This document shows, one piece after another, positions 1 to 31,121 of a stretch of DNA of 64,000 bases. This stretch comes from Megaleporinus macrocephalus. Its lineage: Eukaryota; Chordata; Actinopteri; Characiformes; Anostomidae. Position 1 is the first letter of the stretch. Each line of letters starts with the position of its first letter. The position numbers and the translations under genes are program-made. The DNA lies in assembly GCA_021613375.1 (NCBI GenBank), contig CM038722.1, forward strand, positions 28,068,441-28,132,440, in the 5' to 3' direction. Under the pieces are notes generated by a model. The model did no database searches. It worked only from the letters and a program-made list of their open reading frames with translations, and was not told where the DNA came from.

Positions 1-1074
1 TTTAAAAATGACTTGTTTTACTGGCCTCCATTGTAATTGCGGGATTTGTATTTGAAGGAGGAACAACAGTGTTTTAGGTTCACAATATACCAGTTCTATG
101 CACTCGAGTATTATTAAAATTTAATTTTCCTTTACCTTTTCCTTTATTTACATTTTCAATGTAACAAATCTCAACCACCTTGGATATTAATTAGCATTAT
201 TTTAATACAACAAAAAAAATGTATACAAATGTCACATTAATCTAATTCAGCAAATAAATAGAAAGTGTGCACAGTTTGCTGAAAACTCAGACATCTGTGT
301 GACTAAATGTGCCCAGATAGCAAGTAAGGTGGCTAATCAGCTCGAGGTTGACCAGAGGTGTCCAGCATGACCACTCTTTCACCCCAATTATGCAAAGGGA
401 GACAGTCAGCCATCCGTAATAAAGCATCAATTCTGTTTTATGGTGAAAATCTGTCAGCAGGTTAGTTACTAAGCAGTTGAGGGTCTTACGATGGTACATT
501 TAATAGTCTTGTAAATTAGTAATAGACTCATTTTCCCAGCAATGAATGTGCACTGAGCCCCCTTAGCCCTGCTACTCTGTGAGCTACATAATAATAATGA
601 GATGATTTAACTATCAAACATTAGTCTGCTATAATCATTTATCGTGCCAACTAATTGCTTTGTACAGCTGAATGTATGTATGTGTTAATAGGTTCCTCGT
701 ACTGTACAGTCTGACTAGCTTTCTAACCATTAGACTCGTATTTAACCTGTAACAGTGGCAGTATAGGGTCTATATAGGGGTGTTGAAGTATTGTGTACTG
801 TATTGATTCTGAGATATATACTGCCTGATGGCATTGCAGTATATTGCAATATATAGAATCATAACTGCTGTATAGTTATTCACATTGTATGGCCATGTTC
901 TTGCCAATACACAGCTCTAAAATGTTTTTCTTAATGTTTTCTTGAAACACATTTAAATTACTTGCATTTAAATAAATAATTTACTAAAGAATGCATAAAA
1001 CATGCTGCATCAACACTGTTCTCTATTTTTCTCTAGTTTTATTTATACTGAAGTCATATTCAGTATATTTGTAC

Positions 1075-1165
1075 TTATATTTATACTCAACTCATTTATA
1101 CTCAATTCATTTATACTCAACTCATATTTATACTCAACTCATATTTATACTCAACTCATATTTCA
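1075..1165. repeat. short minisatellite, 15-17 bp unit
   Basis: About six copies of TTTATACTCAACTCA with small length changes follow each other head to tail. The predicted peptides here (YSTHLYSTH type) simply echo the repeat. Confidence 0.8.
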
Positions 1166-1320
1166 TCCATGTGAAACAGTGGACAGGTTAGTTATGAACT
1201 CATTTTAATTTTAGGTTTAATTTTAATAAGTTACATGGCCGCACTCTATTTGGACAGTCCTCTGTAGATGTTTTACAGATGCTTATTTTAAAAAAATATA
1301 TTTTTAAAATATTTATTCAA

Positions 1321-1945
1321 CTGACCCTAATTACCCTAAACCCTAAAACCAAACCTCACACAGATCCTAACCCAAACTTTAACTTCAACAACTCAAAACT
1401 CAAACCTAAACCTCACCCTGGTCCTAAGCCTAACCCTGGTACTGATTCTAATACACAACTTGGTTTTAAAACTTAATCCTGGTACTAATCTCAATCCTCA
1501 ACCTGGTCTTAAGCCTAAATCGGATATAAATCTTAATCTTCATCATAGTACTAAACCTAACCCTGGTACCAATCCTAAGCCTCACCCTGGTCCTAAACTT
1601 AACCCTGGTCCTAAACCTAACCTGGGTACTAATCCTAACCCTCACCTTGGTGCTTAACATAACCCTGGTCATAAGCCTAAGACCGCTACTACTTCTAATC
1701 CTCATCCTGGTCCTAAACTTAACCCTGGTCCTAAACCTAACCGGGTACTAATCCTAACCCTCCCCTTGGTGCTAAACCTAACCCTGATCATAAACCTGAG
1801 CTTCACCCTGTCGCTAAACCTAACACTTATACTATTTCTGACCTTAACCCTGGTGCTAAACCTAACCCTGGTACTAATGCTAAGCCTTACACTAGTCCTA
1901 AACCTAACCCTGGTACTAATCCTTAACCTTATCCTGGTCCTAAGA
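1321..1945. repeat. degenerate telomere-like hexamer array
   Basis: The array opens with CCCTAA-like hexamers near 1323-1348 and continues as CCTAAC, CCTGGT and ACTAAT hexamers that often combine into an 18-bp unit (CCTAACCCTGGTACTAAT). The vertebrate telomere C-strand is CCCTAA, so this looks like an old interstitial telomeric block or a satellite derived from one. Open frames on both strands (for example the PNPGTNP-like peptide) reflect the 6-bp period and not a gene. Confidence 0.75.
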
Positions 1946-2029
1946 TGTTGTTAATTAATTGGACATAGTGTAGATAGTCTGCTGGGTTCTCCACCCCTGA
2001 TAATTCGGCTGTTTGACCACCTGCAGCTT

Positions 2030-2098
2030 TTATATAATATAATATAATATAATATAATATAATATAATATAATATAATATAATATAATATAATATAAT
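2030..2098. repeat. (TATAA)n microsatellite
   Basis: Thirteen or so perfect TATAA pentamers in a row. Confidence 0.9.
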
Positions 2099-2984
2099 AG
2101 TTGCAATGAGGAAAACACTAATCTATTGTTGCAAATAACTATATGACACTTACGTGGTCAGTTAATCAATCAATCAATCAACCTTCTATTCTATCTCGGA
2201 AATACATTAAGGAGTGACCCACATTTTCAATGCAACCGTGGATTTCCATTTTAAGGTATTAAAAACAAAACGAACAAAAATAATAAATAAATAAATAAAT
2301 AAAATAAAAAATTTAAAATAAACATTTAATATAGATGAATAAAATATAAAATTTTTTTATTTCAAAAAATTTAATAAAAGAATATAAAATAAACATAAAA
2401 TACATACAAATAAACAAATAAGATGAAAATTTAAATCTTAATCGAAAGATAAACTAGTTTAAAAACATTCACAGGCTTTCTGAAACTAAAAGTTTGAAAT
2501 GGTTCAGTGATCCCAGCTCGCTGGTGCACTGTAGCTAAAAACTAATTATTATTAACTAGAATTTTAGTTGGGGTTTGTTGAGGGTTGTTTTTGAGGAGAT
2601 TTACTGCTTTCCAGAAATCCTGTGGGTTTAAGTAATTAGTAATCTGACCGAGGAAATAATAATTAAGATCTCTGGATCGTGACAGCTATGAGTTAAACTA
2701 TGAATGTGATATTATTATGTTATATGACTGTTTCTTTATATCGTTTATATTATTGTTATTGTTGCTGTGACTGTGTATTTTTTGTCTAATCTTATTATAA
2801 TTAATACATCTTATTACAAAGAATACATCATATCTTCTCTCTGGCATGATGTTGTCTTGTTTATCTATTTATTCTCAGCTTCATCTTAATAAATTAAAAC
2901 AGTTCTTAATAATAAAGAGTGTTTATTTCATGATTTGGAAGATACGTTGATGAGAGTAGACATGAGACATTGGCTGGTGGGCTG

Positions 2985-3141
2985 TCCCCTGCACACCCCC
3001 AGACAAACCCCACACTCGCCTCACCACCCCACCCCCCCACGTTGTAATTCCCCGTGTGTTTGAACCCTCGTGTGTGAGTGTGTTCTTCTCCGGCGGAGTA
3101 GCTGAGCTCGCGGCTCTCTGAGGGAGCTCTAGCCGGAGACC
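2985..3141 (+). promoter_or_regulatory. TMEM41A: TMEM41A promoter and 5' UTR region
   Basis: GC content rises sharply and CpGs cluster from about 3030 through exon 1 to about 3290, in otherwise AT-rich DNA. An ATTGG element, an inverted CCAAT box, lies near 2971. No clear TATA box is seen, which fits a CpG-island housekeeping promoter. The transcription start is not determinable from sequence alone. Confidence 0.55.
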
Positions 3142-21943
<18,802 letters not shown>

Positions 21944-24798
21944 CCTGGGCCCTGCAGGCGCCACAGAGGGGTTGGGGTTTCAAACCCAGTGGGTCGCACT
22001 GTTTCCCAGCTGTTTTTCTGATCACCCTAAAACGGTGGTTCACACTGAAATGCACAGTTTCCATCTCACCCCAAATGTAGTAGATCAGTCCAGACACCTG
22101 GTGTGTGAAGTTTGCGTCTTTAGATGTGCTCCAAGGTTGGCTTAGTAGAGCTACAAGGCTAACGTTACTAACAAGTAATGGACAAAGACTAGTTATTGTC
22201 TGGCTTGAACTTTGTCTTCCAGTGTTATTAATGCAGTGTCCTAGAGTGTCCTCCATACTTCAGTGGCTCTCTGCTGTAGAACATCTTGAGCACTTTTGTT
22301 CTGAGTAGCTCACTGTAGGAAAGGAAAGGTTAACAATGAATTGGAGATGCTGTACATTACATTCAGATCTCTGTAGACGTGCATCATTCTTTGGGCATCT
22401 CTGGGTCTAAGCTGGTTTTCTCTATTGGGGACTAATATAGAGGCACCTAACAAATATTCTTCCTCTGATTGTCACTGGATCTACTGGAGGTCATTAATGA
22501 GCCGAAATACAACACCACTGTGCTCTGAACTGACATGGCAGCCCAGGCAGCCTCACCAAAATACCCCATAGATTGAGTAAGTGTGGTAGATAAGATGCTT
22601 AGGCAGTAGCAGCTTGAGTGGCTGGTGCTACTATATAACGGTGAGGTTTAAAAGTGGTCTTACTTTGATGAGGCAGCATGCTAGAGGTTGCACGACTTTG
22701 GTTTTAGTGAGGCGACGGTTATGTGACAATGACAAAACTACAGAAGACGTAAATCGCCTGCAATGAGCGACTTTAGAAATCTGTGACGAAGCCAAAGCCA
22801 CTCTACATGTCAGTAGATGGTGACGTGCCCTGTCCAGCCAATGCTGGATCACTGTGCTAGCCAACAGGGAACCAGAAATAATGAAGCATGAAATCTCACA
22901 AATTTGTATCCGACTTAGGCACATCGTAGGCGGACGGCCTTGTCCAGACACTCGCCCCTTTAGCGGAGGTCCAAAGCACCAAACTCTGAAAATAAGGCCG
23001 ACTCCAGGGTTATAGAACATTATGTCCCCTCTCCAACAACACAGGGCTTTTTTATTGTAGTCCTCAGGAAACAGTACATAACAGTGTTCAGTATCTGATC
23101 TTTGGAGCTCTGTAGGTCAGCTGAGGAATGTTAGAACAAAGCCAAACTCCACAGGTCAGTAGATCATGATGTGCTCTTTATAATCAGTTGGGTTTGTCAC
23201 CTAGTTGCCAGCTTCAGAACTTAGTGTAGTATGATGGTGAAACACTACTGGGTTTGCGTTTGCTCTGAAAACATTTTACACCTCATAGCGTAGCACGTGG
23301 GCGACAGAGGTATGAAGCCATGACAACGTTGCCACTTCGCCAGCTGAACAAGTAAGCTAGCTTGCAAATTATGTCACATTAGGTTAACTTTGAAGCTTCA
23401 GCTTCCACGTCCACCCGCGCTTATTCACCCTCACCAGTCAGTCGGAGCGAGGACGGGGATAAAACTCAGTTTGCAGTCTCTCGAAATGATTGACGTTTCA
23501 CATTTGCAATACCTGCTTGATGTTTGGGAAATTAACCCAGCGCTGTGATTGGTTGAGCTCTTCTTTTCGGAAGGCTGGGTGCTGCTGCCTCTTGCTGTTA
23601 GACGTGTTAGGCGAGACCAGTTTTCTGTGCAGTAGGAGTTTAATCTGATGCGTCTGCAAGTCTCTATTGACAAGAACCTGGAGATATGACTGGTATCGTG
23701 ATGCAGCAGTCACAATTCAATATATTCCGATACTGCAAGCAAAGTAATATATTGCGATTTTTCAAATCCTACTATTAAAACACACCACTGTATAAACAGG
23801 TTTATCAATGCTTACAATAGCATTGCAACCTTGTGCTGCTTGTTAATGTTGGAGTGGAGCTGAAAATGGATTACAACACTGCCATCTAGTGGTCAGAGGT
23901 TTAAACACAACACACACTGATTCACTGTCTGCCAGGAATCTGTGTATTGATACTGTGTTTTTGAGAATCGATACAGTATCACTAAAAATAATATCCCGAT
24001 ATTCAATATTTCCTTACATCCCTACTCAGCGTGGCATAGTTCTGCACTTGCCCTGCACAGTGGACTGACCACTGCCCAAGGGGTAGTTTTGGTGGCTTTA
24101 CTGTAACAGTAGAGTATGTTTTAGTTTCAAAGAGGATACGTTGAAGAAAGATTCTGAAAGTCTTAGTGCCACGAAATCTTAATGAGCCCCTGATGTTCGG
24201 ACACTTGTATGCCAAGCAGGAAATCTGCAATGTCTTAAACACATACAGGAAAATATCACATACAGTCAATATATGTGAAGATTCCAGAACATAAAATATA
24301 CCTTATTTTTAAAACAGCTTTTTTTTTTTTTTTTTGGTTGTAAGAATCAAGAGATGATATTAACAGCTTTAGACTTTTTATGATATTATTTTGTGTTTGT
24401 ATGTGTGTGTGTGTATTTCAGTGCTGTGAGATTTGACGTGTCTTCACTCTTATCGTGCCTTTTAGCCTAAAAGCTTATGCATTGAAGATCGAGGTGGGTT
24501 GTGCATCTCGGGTGTTGTAGAAAGTTTGTTTATATGTTTTTACAGTGCAGTATTTCTTGCTGTTTTTTTAAATGAACTTATTTTTGGCTTTTGCTGCCGC
24601 TTGAGAATGTATTTTTATAAGTAATTCAGACTAAGACTAAGACTTGCTGTTTTTTACGGCCTTATTTTAAAAGGGGAGGAAATGAAGAAATAGCATGTGT
24701 AAGATTATGGATGTACAGTTGTATGCAAAGTTTGTACACCTGCTAGTCAAATTACACATTCTGTCGATTTTGTAAGTAAAAACAAGTTACATTTTTTT

Positions 24799-24803
<5 letters not shown>

Positions 24804-24882
<79 letters not shown>
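24804..24882. repeat. (AT)n microsatellite
   Basis: About 78 bp of AT dinucleotides just left of the Tc1 copy. Confidence 0.95.
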
Positions 24883-24887
<5 letters not shown>

Positions 24888-24972
24888 GATACATTGAAAC
24901 TGCACTAAAAAAAAGAAAAAAAATATTTTACAAGAAAAAAATGTGTGTGTGTACATATATATCATGTATCTA

Positions 24973-26209
24973 CAGGGGTTGGGCAATGAAACTGAAACTG
25001 GTTTTAGACCACAATAATTTATTAGTATGGCGTAGGGCCTCCTTTTGCGGCCAATACAGCGTTAGTTCGTCTTGGGAATGACATATACAAGTCCTGCACA
25101 GTGGTCAGAGGGACTTTAAGCCATTCTTCTTGCAGGACAGTGTTCAGGTCACTACTTGATGCTGGTGGAGGAAAACTTTTCCTGACTCGCTCCTCCAAAA
25201 CACCCACAAGTGGTCTGGTGACTGTGCAGGTCATGGGATATGTTCAACTTCACTTTCATGTTCATCAAACCCCTCTTTCTCCAGTCTCGCTGTGTGTATT
25301 GGTGCATTATCATCCTGATACACGGCACCACCTTCAGGATACAAGGTTTGAACCATTGGATGCACATGGTCCTCCAGAATGGTTCGGTAGTCCTTGGCAG
25401 TGACGCGCCCATCTAGCACAAGTATTGGGCCAAGGGAATGTCATGATATGGCAGCCCAAACCATCACTGATCCACCCCCATGCTTCATTCTGGGTATGCA
25501 ACAGTCTGGGTGGTACGCTTCTTTGGGGCTTCTCCACACCGTAACTCCCCCGGATGTGGGGAAAACAGTAAAGGTGGACTCATCAGAGAACAATACATGT
25601 TTTATTGTCCACAGCCAAGATTTGCGCTCCTTGCACCATTGAAACCGATGTTTGGCACGAGTGACCAAAGGTTTGGCTATAGCAGCCCGGCCGTGTATAC
25701 TGACCCTGTGGAGCTCCTGACGGACAGTTCTGGTGGAAACAGGAGAAGCTGAGCTGCACATTTAACTCTGCCGTGATTTGAGCAGCAATGGTTTTATGTT
25801 TTTTGGATACAATCCGGGTTAGAACCCAGCATCCCTTTCAGACAGCTTCCTCTTGCGTCCACAGTTAATCCTGTTGGATGTGGTTGGTCCTTCTTGGTGG
25901 TCTGCTGACATTACCCTGGATACCGTGGCTCTTGATACATCACAAAGACTTGCTGTCTTGGTCACAGATGCGCCAGCAAGATGTGCACCAACAGTTTGTC
26001 CTCTTTTGAACTCTGGTACGTCCCATAATGTTGTGTTATTGCAGTATTTTGAGCAAAACTGTGCTCTTACCTGCTAACTGAACTTCACACTCTGCTCTTA
26101 CTGGTGCAATGAGTAATTAATGAAGATTGACCACCAGACTGGTCCAATTTAGCCCTGAAACCTCCCACACTAAAATGACAGGTGTTTCAGTTTCATTGTC
26201 CAACCCCTG
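24973..26209 (-). mobile_element. Tc1-like transposon, dead copy
   Basis: The terminal repeats start CAGGGGTTGGGCAATGAAAC and, from the other end, CAGGGGTTGGACAATGAAAC, 25 of 26 bases alike, and both ends are flanked by TA (24971-24972, 26210-26211), the Tc1/mariner target. The 1237-bp length is near the usual full size. The inside is a broken transposase read on the - strand. Confidence 0.93.
25022..26032 (-). pseudogene. Tc1-like transposase pseudogene
   Basis: On the - strand the start codon lies near 26022 (MGRTR), and the helix-turn-helix part reads in a shifted frame (GAHLAGASVTKTASL, then RATVSRVMSA). Catalytic stretches of the DDE domain remain: FSDESTF with the first Asp near 25585, and YQDDNAPIH with the second near 25300. 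The third acidic residue is gone: around 25215-25225 the text jumps from CAGTCACCAGA straight to CCACTT, losing about 16 bases that normally code for the Glu. There are also frameshifts near 25435 and 26005 and in-frame stops. It cannot make an active enzyme. Normal Tc1 transposases are about 340 residues. Confidence 0.9.
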
Positions 26210-26738
26210 TATATACAAATATATGTATACGTTTTTTGTTTTTCTTTCTTGAGAAGTGTAATGTGCACTTGCCAAATCAGCTAATACGGTCATTTGACCA
26301 GGGCACCCAAAATTTTGCACACAACTTTAACTGCATCTGTTTAGCGTTTATGAAGATCTGCTTCATTCCTTATGTTTGGAATAGCCGTGCTGGGACAACC
26401 TCATGTGCCTTAATGGAAACTGTTTTGCACTTTTTATAAAAACACACGCTGCCTGTCAGATGTTGGCTGTCCTCTTCTTTAAAAACAATCTGCAGAGTTA
26501 CTACTACCATCATTATCATTAAACAGGTACACTTAGCTTCAGCACTGGTCATCAAAGGATCTTCCCTGGTGTGAAAAGCAGGTTCGCCTTCCAAACTATT
26601 GTTAAACACACATACTGGAACTATTTTCTTCTAAAGGTTTATGTGGCAACATCAAAACAAGGAATAAAACGACCGGGAGTTGGCATCAGTCCTGCGAAAG
26701 CACTGTACCGAGTACTGTCCAGTAATTACTTGTTTTTA

Positions 26739-26744
26739 AATAAA
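26739..26744 (+). terminator. TMEM41A: possible TMEM41A polyadenylation signal
   Basis: AATAAA followed by T-rich DNA. It is the first canonical signal I found after the stop, but a 4.8-kb 3' UTR running through a Tc1 element is not certain. Confidence 0.3.
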
Positions 26745-27197
26745 CTTCTTTAGTTTTTTAACATGGGAAGTTTGTCGCTAACGTCAAAGAAAGCGTGCAG
26801 ATTTGGGTTAAAGATTCTGGAACTCCAGACCTGTGACAGGCAGTTTATATTCAGGGTTCAGTCTCCTCTAGTGACATTTTACAAACTGTACACATCAAAT
26901 ATTCATAGCTTTTTCCTCCTGAGTGTGTATAATTAGATTCAGGGAACGTGTCAGATTGAGATCAGGGCACAAAGTAACACGGGGTAAAGTATAACAAGGC
27001 TGTCTGATGTAGTTAAACAGATTCAACGTGCTTCTAGTATTTCTTCTCATATACCTGCAGAAACTTGGTTTAACTCAGTGTTTCAGTGAAGCCTTTAAAG
27101 AAAACATGTCCGACCTTCCCACATATTGATCAAGCACACTAGTCACAGGTGATTGTTACATACTTTTAAAGTTTAACACTTGTAGGAAAGCCTTTGG

Positions 27198-27199
<2 letters not shown>

Positions 27200-27248
<49 letters not shown>
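27200..27248. repeat. (AT)n microsatellite
   Basis: About 48 bp of AT dinucleotides. Confidence 0.95.
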
Positions 27249-27250
<2 letters not shown>

Positions 27251-28469
27251 TAAATGCCCTGCACATACAAATCTGTATTATTAACTATTATTTTTTACTT
27301 ATTTATTTATGCCTCCCCATATGAGTGTGAAATTAATTTTTATTTCATTTCATTGATTTATTTATTTATTTCAAGCCTAATCCATTTAGGACTGTACACC
27401 CTGCCATTTTCTAATGATGTGTCCTTCAGTTCTTGGTGGTGTAATGGGTTTGGGTAGGGTGGGGGGTTTATTGTTTACTGTAATTTTGTGAAAAACCAAT
27501 AAATAAAATTTAAAGAGAAAGAAAACAATGATCCCCATACAAATTCAAAATGATATATTTATTAGAATGTTAATGCAGAGGAATCAAAAACATACTTTAA
27601 ATGTAAATAAATGTACTTTTCTGAAATATCTTTATATGTATTTAGGTTGGACAGCCTAACAATTAAGGTTAACACTTGCACTCATCATTACTTTTTGCCT
27701 ACTCTGATTAAATACTTGTTAAGAAATACCGTGTTGCCCTGCTCTTAGTGTGACATACGGTGCATGTATTTCATTTAGTTCATTTATTTTTGTGCATGAT
27801 TTATATGCTGGTGTATTTTTAAAGCTTTTTATGTTGTTAATTTTTTTCTTTTAAATGATTCATATTTTGGGTTTAATGTTTATTTCTTTCAGGCTCACTT
27901 TTCAATTATTATCAAAAAACTCGTCCTAACTGTTATCTTCTGGGAGCAGTGTGTGTGTAAACATGTAAAATTTACTGTTATGTACTGCTAGTGCTCTTGT
28001 TGGAGTCTGTTTCCATTGTGTACGCTCTACCCGTGGAGATGCAAAGCCTTGTTTAAAGAATAAATAAATAAGAATTAAAAAAGAGCAGTTATTATACAGT
28101 AGTATGTGACATCATGGTGCCCTTTTATCAAAATTTTAACTTTTTTAAATAAAGGATTGATTTGGTGAAAACTCGATGTTTACATAAATGTTTGGTGTCC
28201 ATTTTTTGCTTCTTTCTTTCTTTTTTTTTTACAAGATCAACAGTGTGAAGAAAATAGAATATAAGAGTCGCACCAGTCTTTTCTGTATTAGTCTCTTCTT
28301 CTCATTAGACTTTTATAAAAAACAGGTAATCTAGAATTTCCAGTATTCAGTGTTGAGCATGTTTATAAATTGAAACTACAGAAGACACACGTTAACCCGA
28401 ATCCAAATGTCTGCATGATGTACATTAACGGGGAGTCAGATTCTGTAGGGGGGTCTCATTGCCAACTCC

Positions 28470-30410
28470 CAGTCTCACAGTTGGGGCAGACCCTCAACAC
28501 TCCCAGTGCTCAGTCTCACAGTCAGAGCAGACCCTCAACACTCCCAGTGCTCAGTCTCACAGTCAGAGCAGACCCTCAACACTCCCAGTGCTCAGTCTCA
28601 CAGTCAGAGCAGACCCTCAACACTCCCAGTGCTCAGTCTCACAGTCAGAGCAGACCCTCAACACTCCCAGTGCTCAGTCTCACAGTCAGAGCAGACCCTC
28701 AACACTCCCAGTGCTCAGTCTCACAGTCAGAGCAGACCCTCAACACTCCCAGTGCTCAGTCTCACAGTCAGAGCAGACCCTCAACACTCCCAGTGCTCAG
28801 TCTCACAGTCAGAGCAGACCCTCAACACTCCCAGTGCTCAGTCTCACAGTCAGAGCAGACCCTCAACACTCCCAGTGCTCAGTCTCACAGTCAGAGCAGA
28901 CCCTCAACACTCCCAGTGCTCAGTCTCACAGTCAGAGCAGACCCTCAACACTCCCAGTGCTCAGTCTCACAGTCAGAGCAGACCCTCAACACTCCCAGTG
29001 CTCAGTCTCACAGTCAGAGCAGACCCTCAACACTCCCAGTGCTCAATCTCACAGTCAGAGCAGACCCTCCACACTCCCAGTGCTCAGTCTCACAGTCAGA
29101 GCAGACCCTCAACACTCCCATTGCTCAGTCTCATAGTCAGAGCAGACCCTCAACACTCCCAGTGCTCAGTCTCAGTCAGAGCAGACCCTCAACACTCCCA
29201 GTGCTCAGTTTCACAGTCAGAGCAGACCCTCAACACTCCCATTGCTCAGTCTCATAGTCAGAGCAGACCCTTAACACTCCCAGTGCTCAGTCTCACAGTC
29301 AGAGCAGACCCTTAACACTCCCAGTGCTCAGTCTCACAGTCAGAGCAGACCCTCAACACTCCCAGTGCTCAGTCTCACAGTCAGAGCAGACCCTCAACAC
29401 TCCCAGTGCTCAGTCTCACAGTCAGAGCAGACCCTCAACACTCCCAGTGATCAGTCTCACAGTCAGAGCAGACCCTTAACACTCCCAGTGCTCAGTCTCA
29501 CAGTCAGAGCAGACCCTCAACACTCCCAGTGCTCAGTCTCAGTCAGAGCAGACCCTCAACACTCAGTGCTCCGTCTCAGTCAGAGCAGACCCTCAACACT
29601 CCCAGTGATCAGTTTCACAGTCAGAGCAGACCCTCAACACTCACAGTGCTCGGTCTCAGTCAGAGCAGACCCTCAACACTCCCAGTGCTCAGTCTCAGTC
29701 AGAGCAGACCCTCAACACTCCCAGTGCTCAGTCTCACAGTCAGAGCAGACCCTCAACACTCCCAGCGCTCAGTCTCACAGTCAGAGCAGACCCTCAACAC
29801 TCCCAGCGCTCAGTCTCACAGTCAGAGCAGACCCTCAACACTCACAGTGCTCAGTCTCAGTCAGAGCAGACCCTCAACACTCCCAGTGCTCAGTCTCACA
29901 GTCAAAGCAGACCCTCAACACTCCCAGCGCTCAGTCTCAGTCAGAGCAGACCCTCAACACTCCCAGTGCTCAGTCTCACAGTCAGAGCAGACCCTCAACA
30001 CTCCCAGTGCTCAGTCTCACAGTCAGAGCAGATCCACTACACTCCCAGTGCTCAGTCTCACAGTCAGAGCAGACCCTCAACACTCCCAGTGCTCAGTCTC
30101 ACAGTCAGAGCAGACCCTTAACACTCTCAGTGCTCAGTCTCACAGTCAGAGCAGACCCTCAACACTCCCAGTGCTCAGTCTCACAGTCAGAGCAGACCCT
30201 CAACACTCCCAGTGCTCAGTCTAACAGTCAGAGCAGACCCTCAACACTCCCAGTGCTCAGTCTCACAGTCAGAGCAGACCCTCAACACTCCCAGTGCTCA
30301 GTCTCAGTCAGAGCAGACCCTCAACACTCCCAGTGCTCAGTCTCACAGTCAGAGCAGACCCTCAACACTCCCAGTGCTCAGTCTCACAGTCAGAGCAGAC
30401 CCTCAACACT
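28470..30410. repeat. 41-bp minisatellite, about 47 units
   Basis: The unit runs CAGTCTCACAGTCAGAGCAG then ACCCTCAACACTCCCAGTGC T. Units in the first 600 bp are almost identical; later ones include 39-bp variants missing AC (GTCTCAGTCAG) and point changes. As 41 is not a multiple of 3 and the unit has no stop in any forward frame, all three frames stay open and cycle through each other, giving long false proteins. Confidence 0.97.
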
Positions 30411-30494
30411 CGACCTCCACACTGCTCATGCCCAAAGCTGCCACTGACCCCGCCCCCTATCTACAGAACAGGATGTAAATATAAATGGGTCTAG

Positions 30495-30530
30495 ATAGAT
30501 ACTTTATTGATCTCAGAGGGAAGTTCTTCA
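30495..30530. mobile_element. LINE-tail-like motif inside the hAT-like element
   Basis: ACTTTATTGATCTCAGAGGG is like the 3' end of several fish LINEs. The other copy of the element has it too (near 41728, inverted), so it was part of the element before the copies separated. Confidence 0.5.
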
Positions 30531-31115
30531 GTGTGACGCGGCTGATTTCAAAGACAACAAAAAAACAATCCACAGAAGAAGTTCATTTATTCAGAGTTCA
30601 TTTGTAATTATAACATATTTAGGGTGTTTTTACTCACTTTTTATCTCTTCCACAACGTTATTCCTTCAAATACACGCAAATAGACTGTTTAGAATTTGAC
30701 GATTACGTAATTTAGCGACTTCTAGTGACTTTCAGGACAGCCAATAGCTACTTTCCTCACTGAGGAGTTGGCAACAGTGTATCTAACGTGGCTACTTTTT
30801 TCTATAGTATAGTAAGTCATACTGTGCACCTCAACAAATCTACTGAACCTTAATGAAGACCAGACTAGTTTGAGTTGGTTGAAGAAAGTTTTGCGTATGT
30901 ATGCGTGGAATAGATTTAGGTGACTATTGACTACTACTGGCTTCTAGTGTTAGTTGGCAAAGTTAAAAGAACAGAATGTATTACAAATAATTCAGTGTTG
31001 GCAGTAACTGCTGACTGATGAACACGTTTGAACCAGTTTAGCTCAGTGCATACATTACTGTCTTCACAATGGAACAGATGACAAACACATTTATAACATT
31101 GTTTTAAAGTGTCTC

Positions 31116-31121
31116 TTTATT
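31116..31121 (-). terminator. IGF2BP2: IGF2BP2 polyadenylation signal
   Basis: TTTATT on the + strand reads AATAAA on the - strand, at the left edge of the repeat-poor stretch that follows the stop codon. Confidence 0.5.

Larger units (their letters stand above)
1..2970. other. upstream non-coding DNA
   Basis: No gene is seen here. The stretch is AT-rich and holds short tandem repeats: a TTTATACTCAACTCA-type unit at about 1075-1165, a telomere-like degenerate array at 1321-1945, a TATAA pentamer run at 2030-2098 and AATA runs near 2280-2410. All open frames are short or follow the repeats. Confidence 0.7.
24716..26333. mobile_element. DNA element with TATGCAAAGT ends, split by a Tc1 insertion
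   Basis: The left end CAGTTGTATGCAAAGTTTGT and the right end, read inverted, GTTGTGTGCAAAATTTTGGG followed by CTGGTCAAATGAC pair up. It belongs with the 10325-10838 element. Inside lie an (AT)n tract and the whole Tc1 copy, so the host element is older. Confidence 0.6.
21944..28456. other. TMEM41A 3' UTR and intergenic DNA
   Basis: No further coding exon was recognised. Where the TMEM41A transcript ends is not clear: the first good AATAAA found downstream is at 26739-26744, but nested transposons lie between, so a nearer variant signal is possible. The 23690-24030 stretch has GATAC/ATCGATA-rich ends like a dispersed repeat. The 26334-28450 stretch is plain AT-rich DNA with an (AT)n tract at 27200. 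Confidence 0.6.
28457..30779 (+). mobile_element. hAT-like element swollen by an internal minisatellite
   Basis: The right part (30409-30779: CATGCCCAAAGCTGCCACTG, then TTTAGCGACTTCTAGTGACT, ending GAGTTGGCAACAGTG) is the reverse complement of 41476-42350 in this window, and the left edge has a worn ATTGCCAACTCC end. About 1.94 kb of the element is a 41-bp tandem repeat that is present only once in the other copy. No transposase frame is present. The left end is shortened compared with the other copy. Confidence 0.8.

Noticed and set aside
1279..1705. Proline/asparagine-rich repeat protein on + and arginine-rich one on -
   Set aside because: They mirror a hexamer DNA repeat and are open on both strands.
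25022..26032. An active transposase gene
   Set aside because: There are frameshifts, stops and loss of the third catalytic residue.
28370..30494. Very long open frames (360, 295, 269, 231 and 225 codons) of SQSEQTLNTP type
   Set aside because: They are three overlapping frames of one 41-bp tandem repeat with no stop codon. The three frames give the same protein shifted, so there is no coding selection.
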